The notes: a model not told the origin generated them from the letters alone. A stretch of DNA of 64,000 nucleotides from Mycolicibacterium sp. P9-64 (GCF_008329605.1 NZ_NPKO01000003.1:682001-746000); one strand, 5' to 3'. Positions 53,719-62,221 are shown, counted from the first letter of the stretch. Program-made: numbers and translations.

Positions 53719-53868
53719 GGGGACGGACGGAGCCAGTTGACAGCCCGCGCAGTAGTGCGCGAGGTCTTGGCGGTCCGCCTCGGGGTTTACGAACGCGGGC
53801 TCGTCGGAACAGTCCATGCGACAGGGTGATTGCTCTAAATCGCTGTACCGAAGGTTCACCCAAGTCAT
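53719..53868 (-). pseudogene. WhiB-like N-terminal fragment (possible relic)
   Basis: A minus-strand frame from an ATG at 53868 gives MTWVNLRYSDLEQSPCRMDC, then SDEPAFVNPEADRQDLAHYC and AGC. This resembles the first half of WhiB proteins, with a Cys followed about 20 residues later by C-x2-C. The fourth Cys and the G-V-W-G-G turn are missing. The frame then runs into the antisense of the SDR gene. It could be a decayed WhiB gene or chance. Confidence 0.25.
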
Positions 53869-53999
53869 CTGACCGTGGCGTTGTTCCGCTCGTAGATCCG
53901 GCGGGATCGACCGTCTCCAAGCGGTGCGAGCGCCGCGGGTCAGGATCGCGGCCCGCCGTGGCGCAGGAAGCCCAGAAGCAACATCGCCGACCCGGCTGC

Positions 54000-55193
54000 T
54001 CAACCGCGCGCCAGCATGATCAGGCGGTCCAGTACGCGACCGCCGTCCGTACGCAGGCCGTTGTGCAGGTATTCATCGGTGAGCCAACGGCGCATGCCGG
54101 GCAGCAGATCGGCCGTCTCCTCCGAGAATTGTCGCAACACGTAAGGGTCGTCGGCGTAGATCACGGCAGCGCATGGAACGTCGACCTGCGCCAGTACCTC
54201 GGCGTCGTATAGGCGTGGCCAGTCGTACTCGGCGAGTTCCCGGGCGATTTGGGCGTACGGCCGTAGACCGCCCGTTTCCCCGAAATGCCACGGGAAGATG
54301 TGCTCCGCTGTGAGAAGTACCGACTCACCCTCGAAGTCGCCGGGCTGGACCCGGTGGGCCGACCACCGTGTGGCCCCGCCGTCGGAATAGCTCGACTCGT
54401 GCAGGATCGCGTACAACGGATTGCGGGAACCGAACGGCAGCATCGCGGCTGCGTCGTGCCGGAACGCGGGTGAGGTGAAATCGAGCTCGAGCAGATGGTG
54501 CACGCTCTCCGCGCCGCCGTCCATGCCCAGTCGGTGACCGATGGTGCGCATCAAGCGCCGCGAGATCGGATGACCCTCCAGGGTCCGTACGTCCCCGGCG
54601 TCACACCGGTCGAGCAGTTCCCGCAAACGGGCAGCATCCTCCGGGAATCGCTTGTGGTAGCGCCGGTTCAGCGTACGCATCATGTCGTAGGCGGCCGAGT
54701 AGACGTCGTCGACGGGATGCCCGACGGGCGGCAGACCACCGGTGAAGTACACCTCGCGGAGGCTGTCCGGCGCGACGGTCAGGTAGTGCAGCGAGCAGAA
54801 CCCGCCGAAGGACTGACCCAACAGGCTCCACTTCCGGGCGCCGAGATGCTCCCGCAAGCTTTCCGCGTCCTGAACGATCGCATCGGCCCGGAAATGCGCC
54901 AGCCATTCCGCATCACCCGCTCCCGGTGCGCCGTACGGCGTCGAACGACCGGTACCCCGCTGGTCGAGCAGGATGACGCGGTAGTCCTGCAACGCACGCT
55001 CGAGCCACGACGGCGACGGCGGCTGCGCCGTGGGCCGGGGAGCCTCGTTACCAGGGCCGCCTTGCAAGAAGACCAGGTATGGCAGGTCTCGCCCACCGTT
55101 CGCGGCGATCTCCCGCGCGTAGACCTCGACGATGCGCCCGTCCGGAGCCCGGTGATCCAGCGGAACCGTGATCACGTGATCGTTGATCAGCAC
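54000..55193 (-). CDS. Prolyl aminopeptidase-like alpha/beta hydrolase (S33 family)
   Basis: This 397-residue protein has the S33 features: oxyanion loop LQGGPGNE at about 43-50, DQRGTGRSTP, and nucleophile S128 in GQSFGGF. The Asp is probably in YADDPYVLRQ and the His in TDEYLHNGLR. A helical cap domain occupies the middle. Prolyl iminopeptidases remove N-terminal proline from peptides; related members hydrolyse other amides or esters. It faces the SDR gene convergently. It is the last intact gene before the right-hand direct repeat of the inserted segment. Confidence 0.88.
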   Translation of the reverse strand: MLINDHVITVPLDHRAPDGRIVEVYAREIAANGGRDLPYLVFLQGGPGNEAPRPTAQPPSPSWLERALQDYRVILLDQRGTGRSTPYGAPGAGDAEWLAHFRADAIVQDAESLREHLGARKWSLLGQSFGGFCSLHYLTVAPDSLREVYFTGGLPPVGHPVDDVYSAAYDMMRTLNRRYHKRFPEDAARLRELLDRCDAGDVRTLEGHPISRRLMRTIGHRLGMDGGAESVHHLLELDFTSPAFRHDAAAMLPFGSRNPLYAILHESSYSDGGATRWSAHRVQPGDFEGESVLLTAEHIFPWHFGETGGLRPYAQIARELAEYDWPRLYDAEVLAQVDVPCAAVIYADDPYVLRQFSEETADLLPGMRRWLTDEYLHNGLRTDGGRVLDRLIMLARG

Positions 55194-55273
55194 ACGAAAA
55201 GCCTAAGACCTTCCGCCATGGTGCGGCCGCGCAGCGCGCCTGGCCTTTCTTCTGGGCAGACGGTGGCGGTCGA

Positions 55274-55405
55274 CTAGCCGCGCGCCCGATCAATCTGCCG
55301 AAGTAACCCGAGGCCTATCACGAATCCCGCCCGCCGGCTCGCCGCGAGTCGCGGCTCGAAGGCGTTGTGTAGCCAGTTCGCGTGGAAGATGGTGCCGCGC
55401 GCGCC
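55274..55405 (-). pseudogene. C-terminal gene fragment cut at the right segment border
   Basis: The minus strand codes for GTIFHANWLHNAFEPRLAAS and a further 20 residues ending LLRQIDRARG and a stop. This looks like the natural end of a protein, with balanced composition unlike the arginine-rich shadow frames nearby. Upstream it runs straight into the 39-bp repeat and exporter gene, so the 5' part is absent. I do not recognise the family. Confidence 0.4.
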
Positions 55406-55444
55406 AGCAGGTGCTGCGCCCGCGCGCGAACGGCTAGTGCCGCC
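55406..55444 (+). repeat. 39-bp direct repeat, right copy (second ceoC-like 3' end)
   Basis: It starts AGCAGGTGCTGCGCCC and ends GCTAGTGCCGCC, and reads as QQVLRPRANG-stop, compared with EQVLRPHANG-stop at the real ceoC end. Most differences are silent or conservative. The CTAG also serves as the stop of the exporter gene on the other strand. Confidence 0.8.
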
Positions 55445-56918
55445 CCGTGACGTTGGGCGGCGGTGTCGCGCGATCGTGCAGCGGTGCGGCCCCCGACGGT
55501 GACACCCGCCGGTAATCACACTGCGGATTGCTGATCCCGACGGCGGAGATCAGCCCGGCGACGGCGAACAGCGCCGCGACAACCACCATGCCCTGCCGGA
55601 AACCGGCGAAGTCGCCAGGCGCGAACGCGGAATCGCCTGCCGCACCGATGATGACGCCGGTGAACGCGACCGCGATCAGGCCCGCGATCCGGGAGACCGC
55701 GTTGTTGACCGCCGAGCCGATGCCGCTCTGGGCGGGGTCGACGGCCGCCAGCACCGCCGCCGTGAGCGGCGACACGGTGATGGACAGGCCGACGCCGAAG
55801 ACGACCAAACCCGGCAGCATCTGCGTCCAGAAGTCGAATGTCGTGCTGTCCGCACGGCGCGAGAACGCCAGCAGCAGGAAGCCGACCGCAGCGACGATCG
55901 GGCCGACCGCCATGTAGACCCGCGGCCCGTGCAGGCCCGCCAGGGTGCCGAATGGACGCGCGAGGAAGAACGACAGCACCGGAAGTGGCAGCGTCGCCAA
56001 GCCTGCCTGCGTGGCCGACATGCCAACGGACTCCTGCAGGAACAGTGCGACCAGTAGGGTGCCCAGTGACACCGCGGCGTAGAGGAAGACCGTCGCGAGG
56101 TTGCCGACCGCGAAGTTGCGCGACGTGAACAGTTGCAGCGGCATCATCGGGTGCGCCGCCCGGCGCTCCCAGAACGGGAACGCCAGCAGGCAGGTCAGCC
56201 CCACGGCCAGTCCGACCACCACGGCGGGGTGCGACATCCCCAGCCGTTGCTGTTCGATCAACGCGAACACCGTTGTGCTCAGCCCGACGGCACACAGCGC
56301 GGCGCCGACGAAATCGATTCGACCCCACTGTCTTTGGCTCACTTCGTCTCGGTCGAGACTGGTCGTCAGATACAGAGTGACGGCCAGCGGGACGATGTTG
56401 ATGCCGAAGACCCATCGCCAGTCGAGCACGTCGACGAGCAGTCCGCCGAGCGGCGGTCCCACCACGAACGCCGTGCCCGTCCACGCCGTCCACGTACCGA
56501 TCGCGCGGGCCTGTGCCGCGCCGGTGAACCGGGCGTTGATCATCGCCAGCGAGCTCGGCACCAGGAAGGCGGCTCCGATCCCCTGCAGACACCGGGCGGC
56601 CACCAGAGCCCAACCGGTCGGCGCAGCAGCGCACAGCAATGACGCGACCGCGAACACGGCGAGGCCCGTGCGCAGCACGTTGAGCCTGCCGAAAAGGTCC
56701 GACACTGCCCCCGCGACGAGGATCAGCGCGCCCAATCCGAGCAGATACCCGTCCACCACCCACTGCTGCAGCGCCAGACCAGAAGGGCCGGTGTGCGCGA
56801 GATCCGCGGCGATGGCCGGCAGCGCCAGGTTGACTACCGAGCCGTCGAGGAACGCGACGAACGAGGCGAGCACCGCGACCGCGATGAGCGGCCGGTCGGT
56901 CGCTCGCCCGTCTGGCAT
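55434..56918 (-). CDS. DHA2-type MFS exporter (EmrB/QacA family)
   Basis: This 494-residue protein has about fourteen hydrophobic segments. Motifs are LDGSVVNLALPAIAADL in TM1 (the DHA2 D-x3-V-N-x-A-L-P motif), AGAVSDLFGRLNVLR (motif A), and TGTAFVVGPPLGGLLVD in TM5 (motif C, an antiporter mark). It is likely a proton-driven drug or metabolite exporter. Its ATG shares one base with the DUF3159 stop, so it is translated from the DUF3159 transcript. Its stop lies in the right direct repeat. Confidence 0.9.
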   Translation of the reverse strand: MPDGRATDRPLIAVAVLASFVAFLDGSVVNLALPAIAADLAHTGPSGLALQQWVVDGYLLGLGALILVAGAVSDLFGRLNVLRTGLAVFAVASLLCAAAPTGWALVAARCLQGIGAAFLVPSSLAMINARFTGAAQARAIGTWTAWTGTAFVVGPPLGGLLVDVLDWRWVFGINIVPLAVTLYLTTSLDRDEVSQRQWGRIDFVGAALCAVGLSTTVFALIEQQRLGMSHPAVVVGLAVGLTCLLAFPFWERRAAHPMMPLQLFTSRNFAVGNLATVFLYAAVSLGTLLVALFLQESVGMSATQAGLATLPLPVLSFFLARPFGTLAGLHGPRVYMAVGPIVAAVGFLLLAFSRRADSTTFDFWTQMLPGLVVFGVGLSITVSPLTAAVLAAVDPAQSGIGSAVNNAVSRIAGLIAVAFTGVIIGAAGDSAFAPGDFAGFRQGMVVVAALFAVAGLISAVGISNPQCDYRRVSPSGAAPLHDRATPPPNVTGRH

Positions 56919-57673
56919 CAGTCGGTACGTGCCTCGGTGGTCTCGGGCGTCGCGACGACGTCGGCTGCGTCGGACTCACTGGCGGCCTGCGCCGATTCCG
57001 CGGCCGCCTGCGCATGCAGTGCCTTCTGGGCCGTGCGGATGGCCAGATACGTCACCAGCGCGGCGACGCCCGTCAACGGCCAGCCCATCGCGATGCGTGC
57101 GACACCGAGCAGGCCGGTTTGATCCGCGTCGTAAAGATGGTTCTGCACGACGAACCGCGCGCCGAACACCACGACCCACGTGACGGTGGCGACGTCGAAC
57201 GCGAAGACGGCCTTGCGCACCTTGCGCCAGCCTCGGTCGTGCTGGTTGACCCACCCCCACACGTAGCCCACCACGGGGCGCCTGATCAGCACGGAGATCG
57301 CGAACACCGCCGCGTACAGCAGCGAGGACCAGATGCCAAGCAGGAAGTAGCCCTTGGACGCCCCCACCAGGTAGGCGATCAGCGCGCTGATGCCGACCGC
57401 GAAGAAACCGGAGAAGGCGGGCTGCAACGATTCCTTGCGGATCAGCCGCCAGATCAGGATCAGGGTTGCCACGCCGAGCGCGGCGAAGATGGCGGGCATC
57501 AGCCCGGCCAACGACGACACCGGCACGAACACCAGGATCGGCAGCGACGAGTAGATCAGCCCGCTGAAGCCGCCCATCTGATCGAGCAGCGCGTGCGCAT
57601 TCAGCTTTTGTGCGGGCTTGTCCTGCTCACCCGGTTCGACCTCGTCAGCAGTGTCCTTGGCGGAGTCACTCAC
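56918..57673 (-). CDS. DUF3159 membrane protein (Rv2693c homologue)
   Basis: This 251-residue protein starts at the GTG at 57673, overlapping the OB-fold gene stop (GTGA). A charged N terminus precedes about six hydrophobic segments (IYSSLPILVFVPVSSLAG, LIAYLVGASKGYFLLG, VVVFGARFVVQ and others) and a C-terminal acidic/alanine-rich tail. It belongs to DUF3159, conserved in actinobacteria without known function. Its place beside the OB-fold protein follows the M. tuberculosis order. Its coupling to an exporter gene on the other side may be particular to this lineage. Confidence 0.88.
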   Translation of the reverse strand: MSDSAKDTADEVEPGEQDKPAQKLNAHALLDQMGGFSGLIYSSLPILVFVPVSSLAGLMPAIFAALGVATLILIWRLIRKESLQPAFSGFFAVGISALIAYLVGASKGYFLLGIWSSLLYAAVFAISVLIRRPVVGYVWGWVNQHDRGWRKVRKAVFAFDVATVTWVVVFGARFVVQNHLYDADQTGLLGVARIAMGWPLTGVAALVTYLAIRTAQKALHAQAAAESAQAASESDAADVVATPETTEARTD

Positions 57674-58041
57674 TTCTGAATCTCGTAGTGCGGGTTGTAG
57701 ATCGCCTTGCTGCCGTTCTCCAGATTGCCGAGACGACCGTGCACGCGCAACGTGCAGCCTGACTCGATGCCCGCGATCCGGCGCTGTCCTAGCCAGACCA
57801 GCATCACCGAGTCGGTGCCGTCGAACAGCTCGGCGCGCACACCACCCGCGCAGCCCTTCGCATTGGTCTCGACACAACGCAGCGTGCCCACCATCGTCAC
57901 TTCCTGGCCGCGCCGACAGTCGATTGCCTTCTGCGCACCGGTGTGAGCTGCTTCGTCGCTGAGTTCCTCGACGTCACGCTGCGACGGGTCTTCCGTCAGC
58001 CGGCGGGTGAGCCGCCGTAGATAACCTTCGGCCGTAGCCAT
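57670..58041 (-). CDS. OB-fold nucleic-acid-binding-type protein (Rv2694c homologue)
   Basis: This 123-residue protein starts at the ATG at 58041, with GGAGAGG just upstream. The core VTMVGTLRCVETNAKGCAGGVRAELFDGTDSVMLVWLGQRRIAGIESGCTLRVHGRLG is a five-stranded OB fold of the kind found in RecG and aspartyl-tRNA synthetase. The N-terminal 40 residues are helical and charged. The function is unknown; single-stranded DNA or RNA binding is the usual expectation. Both neighbours on the left are translationally coupled to it. Confidence 0.87.
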   Translation of the reverse strand: MATAEGYLRRLTRRLTEDPSQRDVEELSDEAAHTGAQKAIDCRRGQEVTMVGTLRCVETNAKGCAGGVRAELFDGTDSVMLVWLGQRRIAGIESGCTLRVHGRLGNLENGSKAIYNPHYEIQK

Positions 58042-58177
58042 GGCCTCTCCTGACCCTTCGCGAATCCACCATGGATTCCTCACTGACAACGCCACGGTAG
58101 ACCTCTTAGTTCCGATATGCCACGCGGCTACCTCGTGTCGGCCACGCGTGATTTGACGCACACGGCACGATCGACTG

Positions 58178-58879
58178 ATGACCGTCAATCTGCGTGGGGT
58201 AACGGTGGTTCTGCTGCCCGGCACGGGGTCTGACGACGACTACGTCTACCGGGCCTTCTCCGCGGCATTGCACGACGTCGGGGCGACGGTGGTGACACCA
58301 GCGCCGCAGCCGGAGGCGCTGATCGAAGGGTTTCTGCGCGAGTTGGACAACGCCGCGCGGCTTGGCCCGATCGCGGTCGGCGGGGTGTCGATCGGTGCGG
58401 CCGTCGCCGCGTCGTGGGCACTGTCACACCCCTCGCGCGCCGTCGCCGTGCTGGCTGCGCTGCCCGCGTGGACAGGCCAGCCGGGCAACGCCCCTGCCGC
58501 GCTTGCTGCGCTGTACTCGGCACATCAGCTGCGCAGCGATGGGCTGGCGTCGACGATCGCGGCAATGCGGGCGTCCAGCCCGGCGTGGCTGGCCGACGAG
58601 CTGACCAGGTCGTGGTTGAGCCAGTGGCCCGCACTGCCCGATGCGATGCAGGAGGCGGCCGGGTACGACGCGCCGACCTGCGAGGAGTTGGCCACGCTCG
58701 CGGTGCCGATGGGCGTTGCCGCGGCGACCGACGATCTGGTGCACCCGGTGGAGGTCGCCCTCGAATGGGTCGCGTCGGCGCCCCGCGCTGCGCTGCGGAC
58801 GGTCACGCTCGACGCGATGGGCGTCGACCCTGGAGTGCTCGGTGCGGCCTGCGTGACCGCCCTATTGGAGGCGAGCTAG
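58178..58879 (+). CDS. Alpha/beta hydrolase-like protein (Rv2695 homologue)
   Basis: This 233-residue protein has an alpha/beta-hydrolase layout: LLPGTGSDDDYVYRAF as the oxyanion turn and GGVSIGAAVAASWAL as a G-x-S-x-G nucleophile elbow (GVSIGA). A final His is not obvious, so it may be a non-enzymatic relative. It diverges from the OB-fold gene. Its stop codon TAG (58877-58879) lies within the left 6-bp target duplication of the IS element that follows. Confidence 0.85.
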   Translation: MTVNLRGVTVVLLPGTGSDDDYVYRAFSAALHDVGATVVTPAPQPEALIEGFLRELDNAARLGPIAVGGVSIGAAVAASWALSHPSRAVAVLAALPAWTGQPGNAPAALAALYSAHQLRSDGLASTIAAMRASSPAWLADELTRSWLSQWPALPDAMQEAAGYDAPTCEELATLAVPMGVAAATDDLVHPVEVALEWVASAPRAALRTVTLDAMGVDPGVLGAACVTALLEAS

Positions 58880-58880
58880 C

Positions 58881-59971
58881 TGTACTGACCACGGACGTTA
58901 GGTACGGCGTGGCGAAGTGACATAACGAAGACCTCCGAGTGAAGTGCGAGCTGTCTAAGGAACGCGCCTACCCCTCGGAGGTCTTCGTGTCTCACCGTAA
59001 TGCCCCATTGTCTGAAACCGGGCGCCTGCGTCTTGCTCGTTGTGTTGTCGAAGACGGCTGGCCGCTGCGCCGTGCTGCCGAACGATTCCAAGTCGCTGTG
59101 ACGACTGCGGCCCGCTGGGCCGGTCGTTATCGCGAGCTGGGCGTTGCCGGCATGGCCGATCGCAGCTCTCGTCCTCATCGCAGCCCCCACAGGACCCCGA
59201 CGCGCACCGAACGCCGCATCGTCAAAGTTCGGGTGTTGCGTCGCTGGGGCCCGGCACGAATCGGTTTCCTGCTGGGCATCCACCCCTCGACGGTGCATCG
59301 CGTACTCACGCGGTACCGCTTAGCCAGACTGCGCTGGCTCGACCGGCCCACCGGCCGCGCTATTCGACGAATCGAGTCGTCTCATCCTGGCGACCTCGTG
59401 CACGTCGACGTCAAGAAGCTGGGCAAGATCCCCGCTGGCGGGGGCTGGAGGAAGCTTGGCCGAACCGCGGGCAATCACAACACGCGCGCGGACAAGAGTT
59501 CGGGACGCATCAGCAAGCACGGCCATCCGATCAAAGGCCATCACTTCCTGCACACCGCGATCGACGGGTACTCGCGGCTGGCCTACTCCGAGCTGTTGGC
59601 CGACGAGCGCAAGGAAACCGCGTCGGCGTTTTGGTCACGAGCCAATGCATGGTTCAACCAATGCGGGATCACCGTGTCAAAAGTGCTGACCGACAACGGA
59701 TCCTGCTACCGATCCCACGCATTTGGCGATGCGCTCGGCGGGATCGAACATCGCCGCACGCGTCCCTACCGGCCTCAGACCAACGGCAAGGTGGAACGGT
59801 TCCACCGCACCTTGGCCGATGAATGGGCCTACGCCCGGCTCTACACCAGCGACGCCGAACGTTGCGCCGAATACCCCCACTGGCTCCACGCCTACAATCA
59901 TCACCGCGGCCACACCGCACTCGGCGGCCAACCACCAGCCACCCGCGTACCTAACCTCTCAGGTCAGTACA
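58881..59971 (+). mobile_element. IS481-family insertion sequence, 1091 bp, intact
   Basis: The element is bounded by 26-bp terminal inverted repeats: left 58881-58906 (TGTACTGACC, seven unmatched bases, TTAGGTACG) and right 59946-59971, its complement with the same ten and nine matched bases. GCTAGC is duplicated directly outside both ends (58875-58880 and 59972-59977). One full transposase gene fills the element. It sits between two convergent core genes that would otherwise be separated by only a few bases. The intact repeats and target duplication suggest recent arrival. Confidence 0.93.
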
Positions 59972-59976
59972 GCTAG
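58987..59976 (+). CDS. IS481-family DDE transposase
   Basis: This 329-residue protein starts at the GTG at 58987, after CGGAGG. An N-terminal helix-turn-helix (GRLRLARCVVEDGWPLRRAAERFQVAVTTAARW) is followed by a second one and the rve catalytic core. DDE residues are in HVDVKKLG, LTDNGSCYRS and NGKVERFHRTL. The protein ends SGQYS. Its last codon and TAG stop are completed by the duplicated target bases just outside the element, so the element carries no stop codon of its own. Confidence 0.95.
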   Translation: MSHRNAPLSETGRLRLARCVVEDGWPLRRAAERFQVAVTTAARWAGRYRELGVAGMADRSSRPHRSPHRTPTRTERRIVKVRVLRRWGPARIGFLLGIHPSTVHRVLTRYRLARLRWLDRPTGRAIRRIESSHPGDLVHVDVKKLGKIPAGGGWRKLGRTAGNHNTRADKSSGRISKHGHPIKGHHFLHTAIDGYSRLAYSELLADERKETASAFWSRANAWFNQCGITVSKVLTDNGSCYRSHAFGDALGGIEHRRTRPYRPQTNGKVERFHRTLADEWAYARLYTSDAERCAEYPHWLHAYNHHRGHTALGGQPPATRVPNLSGQYS

Positions 59977-59982
59977 CTCGGC

Positions 59983-60747
59983 TCAGCCGCCCGTGATGGT
60001 GCGGAGCTGCTGCATCGCGGAGCCCTGCTCACTGCGCCGCGCAACCGGCTGCGGCTCGGGCACGGGTGGCGGCACGGGAACCTCGGCGCCCTCGGCCACC
60101 ATCTGTTCGGCGCGCGCCCGCAGCCGAGCCACCAGCGATTCGGACAACTGCAAGTTCAGCATGGCGCGCACCGGCTGCGGAGTGTCTCCACGCCGAACGA
60201 CGGTATCCGCCAAGGCATTTCGTACGTCCGCTGCGATCGCGGCCGCGCTCTCGGGAGTGCCGATCGCGGCGCCGCGAACCATCCAGCGCGGGCCGTCGAC
60301 CCCGACGAACCGCATCACGACGGGTTCGGGACCCTTGGTCATCACACCGACCACCTCGCGGCCCCACGGGCCGTCCTCGACGCTGACCTGAGCGGAGTCG
60401 TTGCGCAGGGACTCGGCGATCTCGGTGACCACCTCGCGCCACAGGTTGCCGGTCTTGGGCGCGGCGTAGGCGGTGATGTTGTACCGGCCGTTGGGCGTCA
60501 CCATCCACACCATGGTGGGCACGCCCTGCTGGTTGACCTCGATGGCGAGTTCGGCACCGTCGTTCTCGGGAATCAGCACCGAGCCGAGGTCGTGTCGACC
60601 CACGGTCACCACGGACGGGTCGTCGAACTCGTCGACGTCGTATGGCCCGTCGGGATCGTCGTCGACCGCTGATTCCGCGACGTCGCCGGGTTCGGGAACC
60701 TGGGCCGCCTGGTCGTCCTGGACGTTCTTGCGCTTACCGAATGCCAT
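59983..60747 (-). CDS. DUF3710 protein (Rv2696c homologue)
   Basis: This 254-residue protein starts at the ATG at 60747, sharing a base with the dut stop; a GTG three bases earlier is also possible. The N terminus is acidic (DDDPDGPYDVDEFDDP). The middle PTMVWMVTPNGRYNITAYAAPKTGNLWREVVTEIAESL is the DUF3710 signature. The C terminus is proline-rich. The family is actinobacterial with no known function. The gene follows dut in the expected order and ends six bases from the inserted IS element. Confidence 0.9.
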   Translation of the reverse strand: MAFGKRKNVQDDQAAQVPEPGDVAESAVDDDPDGPYDVDEFDDPSVVTVGRHDLGSVLIPENDGAELAIEVNQQGVPTMVWMVTPNGRYNITAYAAPKTGNLWREVVTEIAESLRNDSAQVSVEDGPWGREVVGVMTKGPEPVVMRFVGVDGPRWMVRGAAIGTPESAAAIAADVRNALADTVVRRGDTPQPVRAMLNLQLSESLVARLRARAEQMVAEGAEVPVPPPVPEPQPVARRSEQGSAMQQLRTITGG

Positions 60748-61211
60748 CACAAACTCTCGTGTCCGCCGGAGGAGCCGTGGCCGCCTTCGCCACGGGATGT
60801 GTCACCGAGTCCGGCCTCGTCGAATGACGTGACCTCGACCAGTTCGGGCAGTTCCACCCGTTGCACCAACAACTGTGCGATGCGATCACCGCGACGCAAG
60901 AGGATCGTCTCATCCGGATCGAGGTTGATCAGCGAGATCTTGACCTCGCCGCGGTAGCCGGCGTCGATGGTGCCGGGGCTGTTCACGATCGAAAGTCCCA
61001 CGCGCGCCGCCAATCCCGAACGTGGATGCACCAATCCGACCATCCCGTGCGGAATGGCAACCGCGATTCCGGTGGGGACCAGAGCCCGCCGCCCCGGAGG
61101 CAGTTCGACGTCGATGGAAGTGCACAAGTCGACGCCGGCATCGCCGTCGTGCGCTCGAGACGGCATCGGCAGGTCGCGATCGAGTCGCACGACCGCCAGG
61201 AAGGTGGACAT
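60747..61211 (-). CDS. dut: Deoxyuridine 5'-triphosphate nucleotidohydrolase
   Basis: This 154-residue protein starts at the ATG at 61211. All five dUTPase motifs are present: [45 protein letters not shown] (catalytic Asp), [13 protein letters not shown] and the C-terminal flexible [16 protein letters not shown] that closes over the substrate. It hydrolyses dUTP to dUMP, protecting DNA from uracil and feeding dTMP synthesis. It is the Rv2697c homologue; the gene order is conserved on both sides. Confidence 0.97.
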   Translation of the reverse strand: MSTFLAVVRLDRDLPMPSRAHDGDAGVDLCTSIDVELPPGRRALVPTGIAVAIPHGMVGLVHPRSGLAARVGLSIVNSPGTIDAGYRGEVKISLINLDPDETILLRRGDRIAQLLVQRVELPELVEVTSFDEAGLGDTSRGEGGHGSSGGHESL

Positions 61212-61236
61212 GATGCACGAGATTACTCTTGGCCGC

Positions 61237-61716
61237 GTGTCGGACACGCGCGCAGCCACCCAATCCGTGCGCTATCAGGAACGCTTGCGGGTGCCATGGT
61301 GGTGGTGGCTGCCCGGGTTCGGGCTTGCGGCGCTGATCGCGCTCGAAGTGAATCAGGGCGTTCAGTCGCTACCCGACTGGGTGCCCTACGCCGTGCTGCT
61401 GCCCGTGGCGGCGGCCGTGCTGATGTGGTTCGGCAGGACTGACCTGCGCGTCGTCGGCGACGACGAGCACGAGACGGAAATCTGGGTGGGCGCTGCTCAC
61501 CTGCCGGTCAACGTCATCTCGCGCTCGGCCGAGGTGCCGCGTTCGGCGAAGTCCGCGGCCCTTGGCAGGCAATTGGATCCGGCCGCATACGTGGTGCACC
61601 GGGCCTGGATCGGCCCCATGGTGCTGCTGGTTCTCGACGATCCAGAGGATCCGACGCCTTATTGGCTGGTGAGTTGCCGACGGCCCGATCGGGTACTGGC
61701 GGCATTGAGAAGCTGA
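61237..61716 (+). CDS. DUF3093 membrane protein (Rv2698 homologue)
   Basis: This protein has 159 residues from the GTG at 61237; an ATG at 61213 would add eight. Two hydrophobic segments near the N terminus ([18 protein letters not shown] and [17 protein letters not shown]) anchor a cytosolic or external domain with the DUF3093 features [15 protein letters not shown] and [14 protein letters not shown]. The function is unknown. It diverges from dut with only 25 bp between start codons, so the two promoters must overlap the opposing genes. Confidence 0.88.
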   Translation: MSDTRAATQSVRYQERLRVPWWWWLPGFGLAALIALEVNQGVQSLPDWVPYAVLLPVAAAVLMWFGRTDLRVVGDDEHETEIWVGAAHLPVNVISRSAEVPRSAKSAALGRQLDPAAYVVHRAWIGPMVLLVLDDPEDPTPYWLVSCRRPDRVLAALRS

Positions 61717-61756
61717 CGCGGAACGGGTTCGGCCCGTCCCGCGCCAGCTCGGCGGT

Positions 61757-62059
61757 CTATGCGGCGCAGTCGGTGCAGATCATCACGCCGTTCTTCTCGC
61801 TAGCGAGACGACTGCGGTGATGCACCAAGAAGCAACTCGAGCAGGTGAACTCGTCGGCCTGCTTCGGAATGACCCGTACCGACAGTTCCTCGCCGGAGAG
61901 GTCGGCGCCGGGCAGCTCGAACGATTCTGCTGATTCGACTTCGTCTACGTCGACGACCGCCGATTGGGCCTCGTTGCGCCGAGCCTTCAATTCCTCGAGC
62001 GAATCCTCGGAAACGTCATCGGTCTCAGTACGCCTTGGGGCGTCGTAATCGGTAGCCAT
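61757..62059 (-). CDS. DUF4193 zinc-ribbon-like protein (Rv2699c homologue)
   Basis: This 100-residue protein starts at the ATG at 62059, after a strong GGAGGGGAAGAGG. A charged helical N terminus (SLEELKARRNEAQ) precedes a C-terminal pair of C-x2-C motifs (FTCSSCFLVHHRSRLA and MICTDCAA), a probable zinc ribbon. It is highly conserved in actinobacteria and lacks a known role; nucleic-acid or RNA-polymerase contact is a common guess. A perfect CRP-type site lies 94 bp upstream. Confidence 0.9.
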   Translation of the reverse strand: MATDYDAPRRTETDDVSEDSLEELKARRNEAQSAVVDVDEVESAESFELPGADLSGEELSVRVIPKQADEFTCSSCFLVHHRSRLASEKNGVMICTDCAA

Positions 62060-62152
62060 CCTCTTCCCCTCCAATAACCATGCGACAGAGCTTTGTACCA
62101 GCGCAGAACGCGTTTACCAAATAATTCGTGCCCTGAACCGCCGCTGTTTGGA

Positions 62153-62168
62153 TGTGATTTATATCACA
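62153..62168. promoter_or_regulatory. CRP-type binding site
   Basis: TGTGATTTATATCACA is a perfect match to the CRP consensus TGTGA-N6-TCACA. It lies between the divergent DUF4193 and cei genes, 94 bp and 54 bp from their starts, and can affect both. I recall the same intergenic region in M. tuberculosis (Rv2699c-Rv2700) listed among predicted Rv3676 (CRP) targets. Confidence 0.8.
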
Positions 62169-62221
62169 CTCCAAAAGGCCTGGTAGGGACCGGTGCCGGG
62201 GCCTGCCCTTAAGGTGCAGGG

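Noticed and set aside
58898..58906. TTAGGTACG resembling the ACGTTAGGTAGT operator
   Set aside because: It belongs to the IS481 terminal inverted repeat and has a matching copy at the other end, so the likeness is chance.
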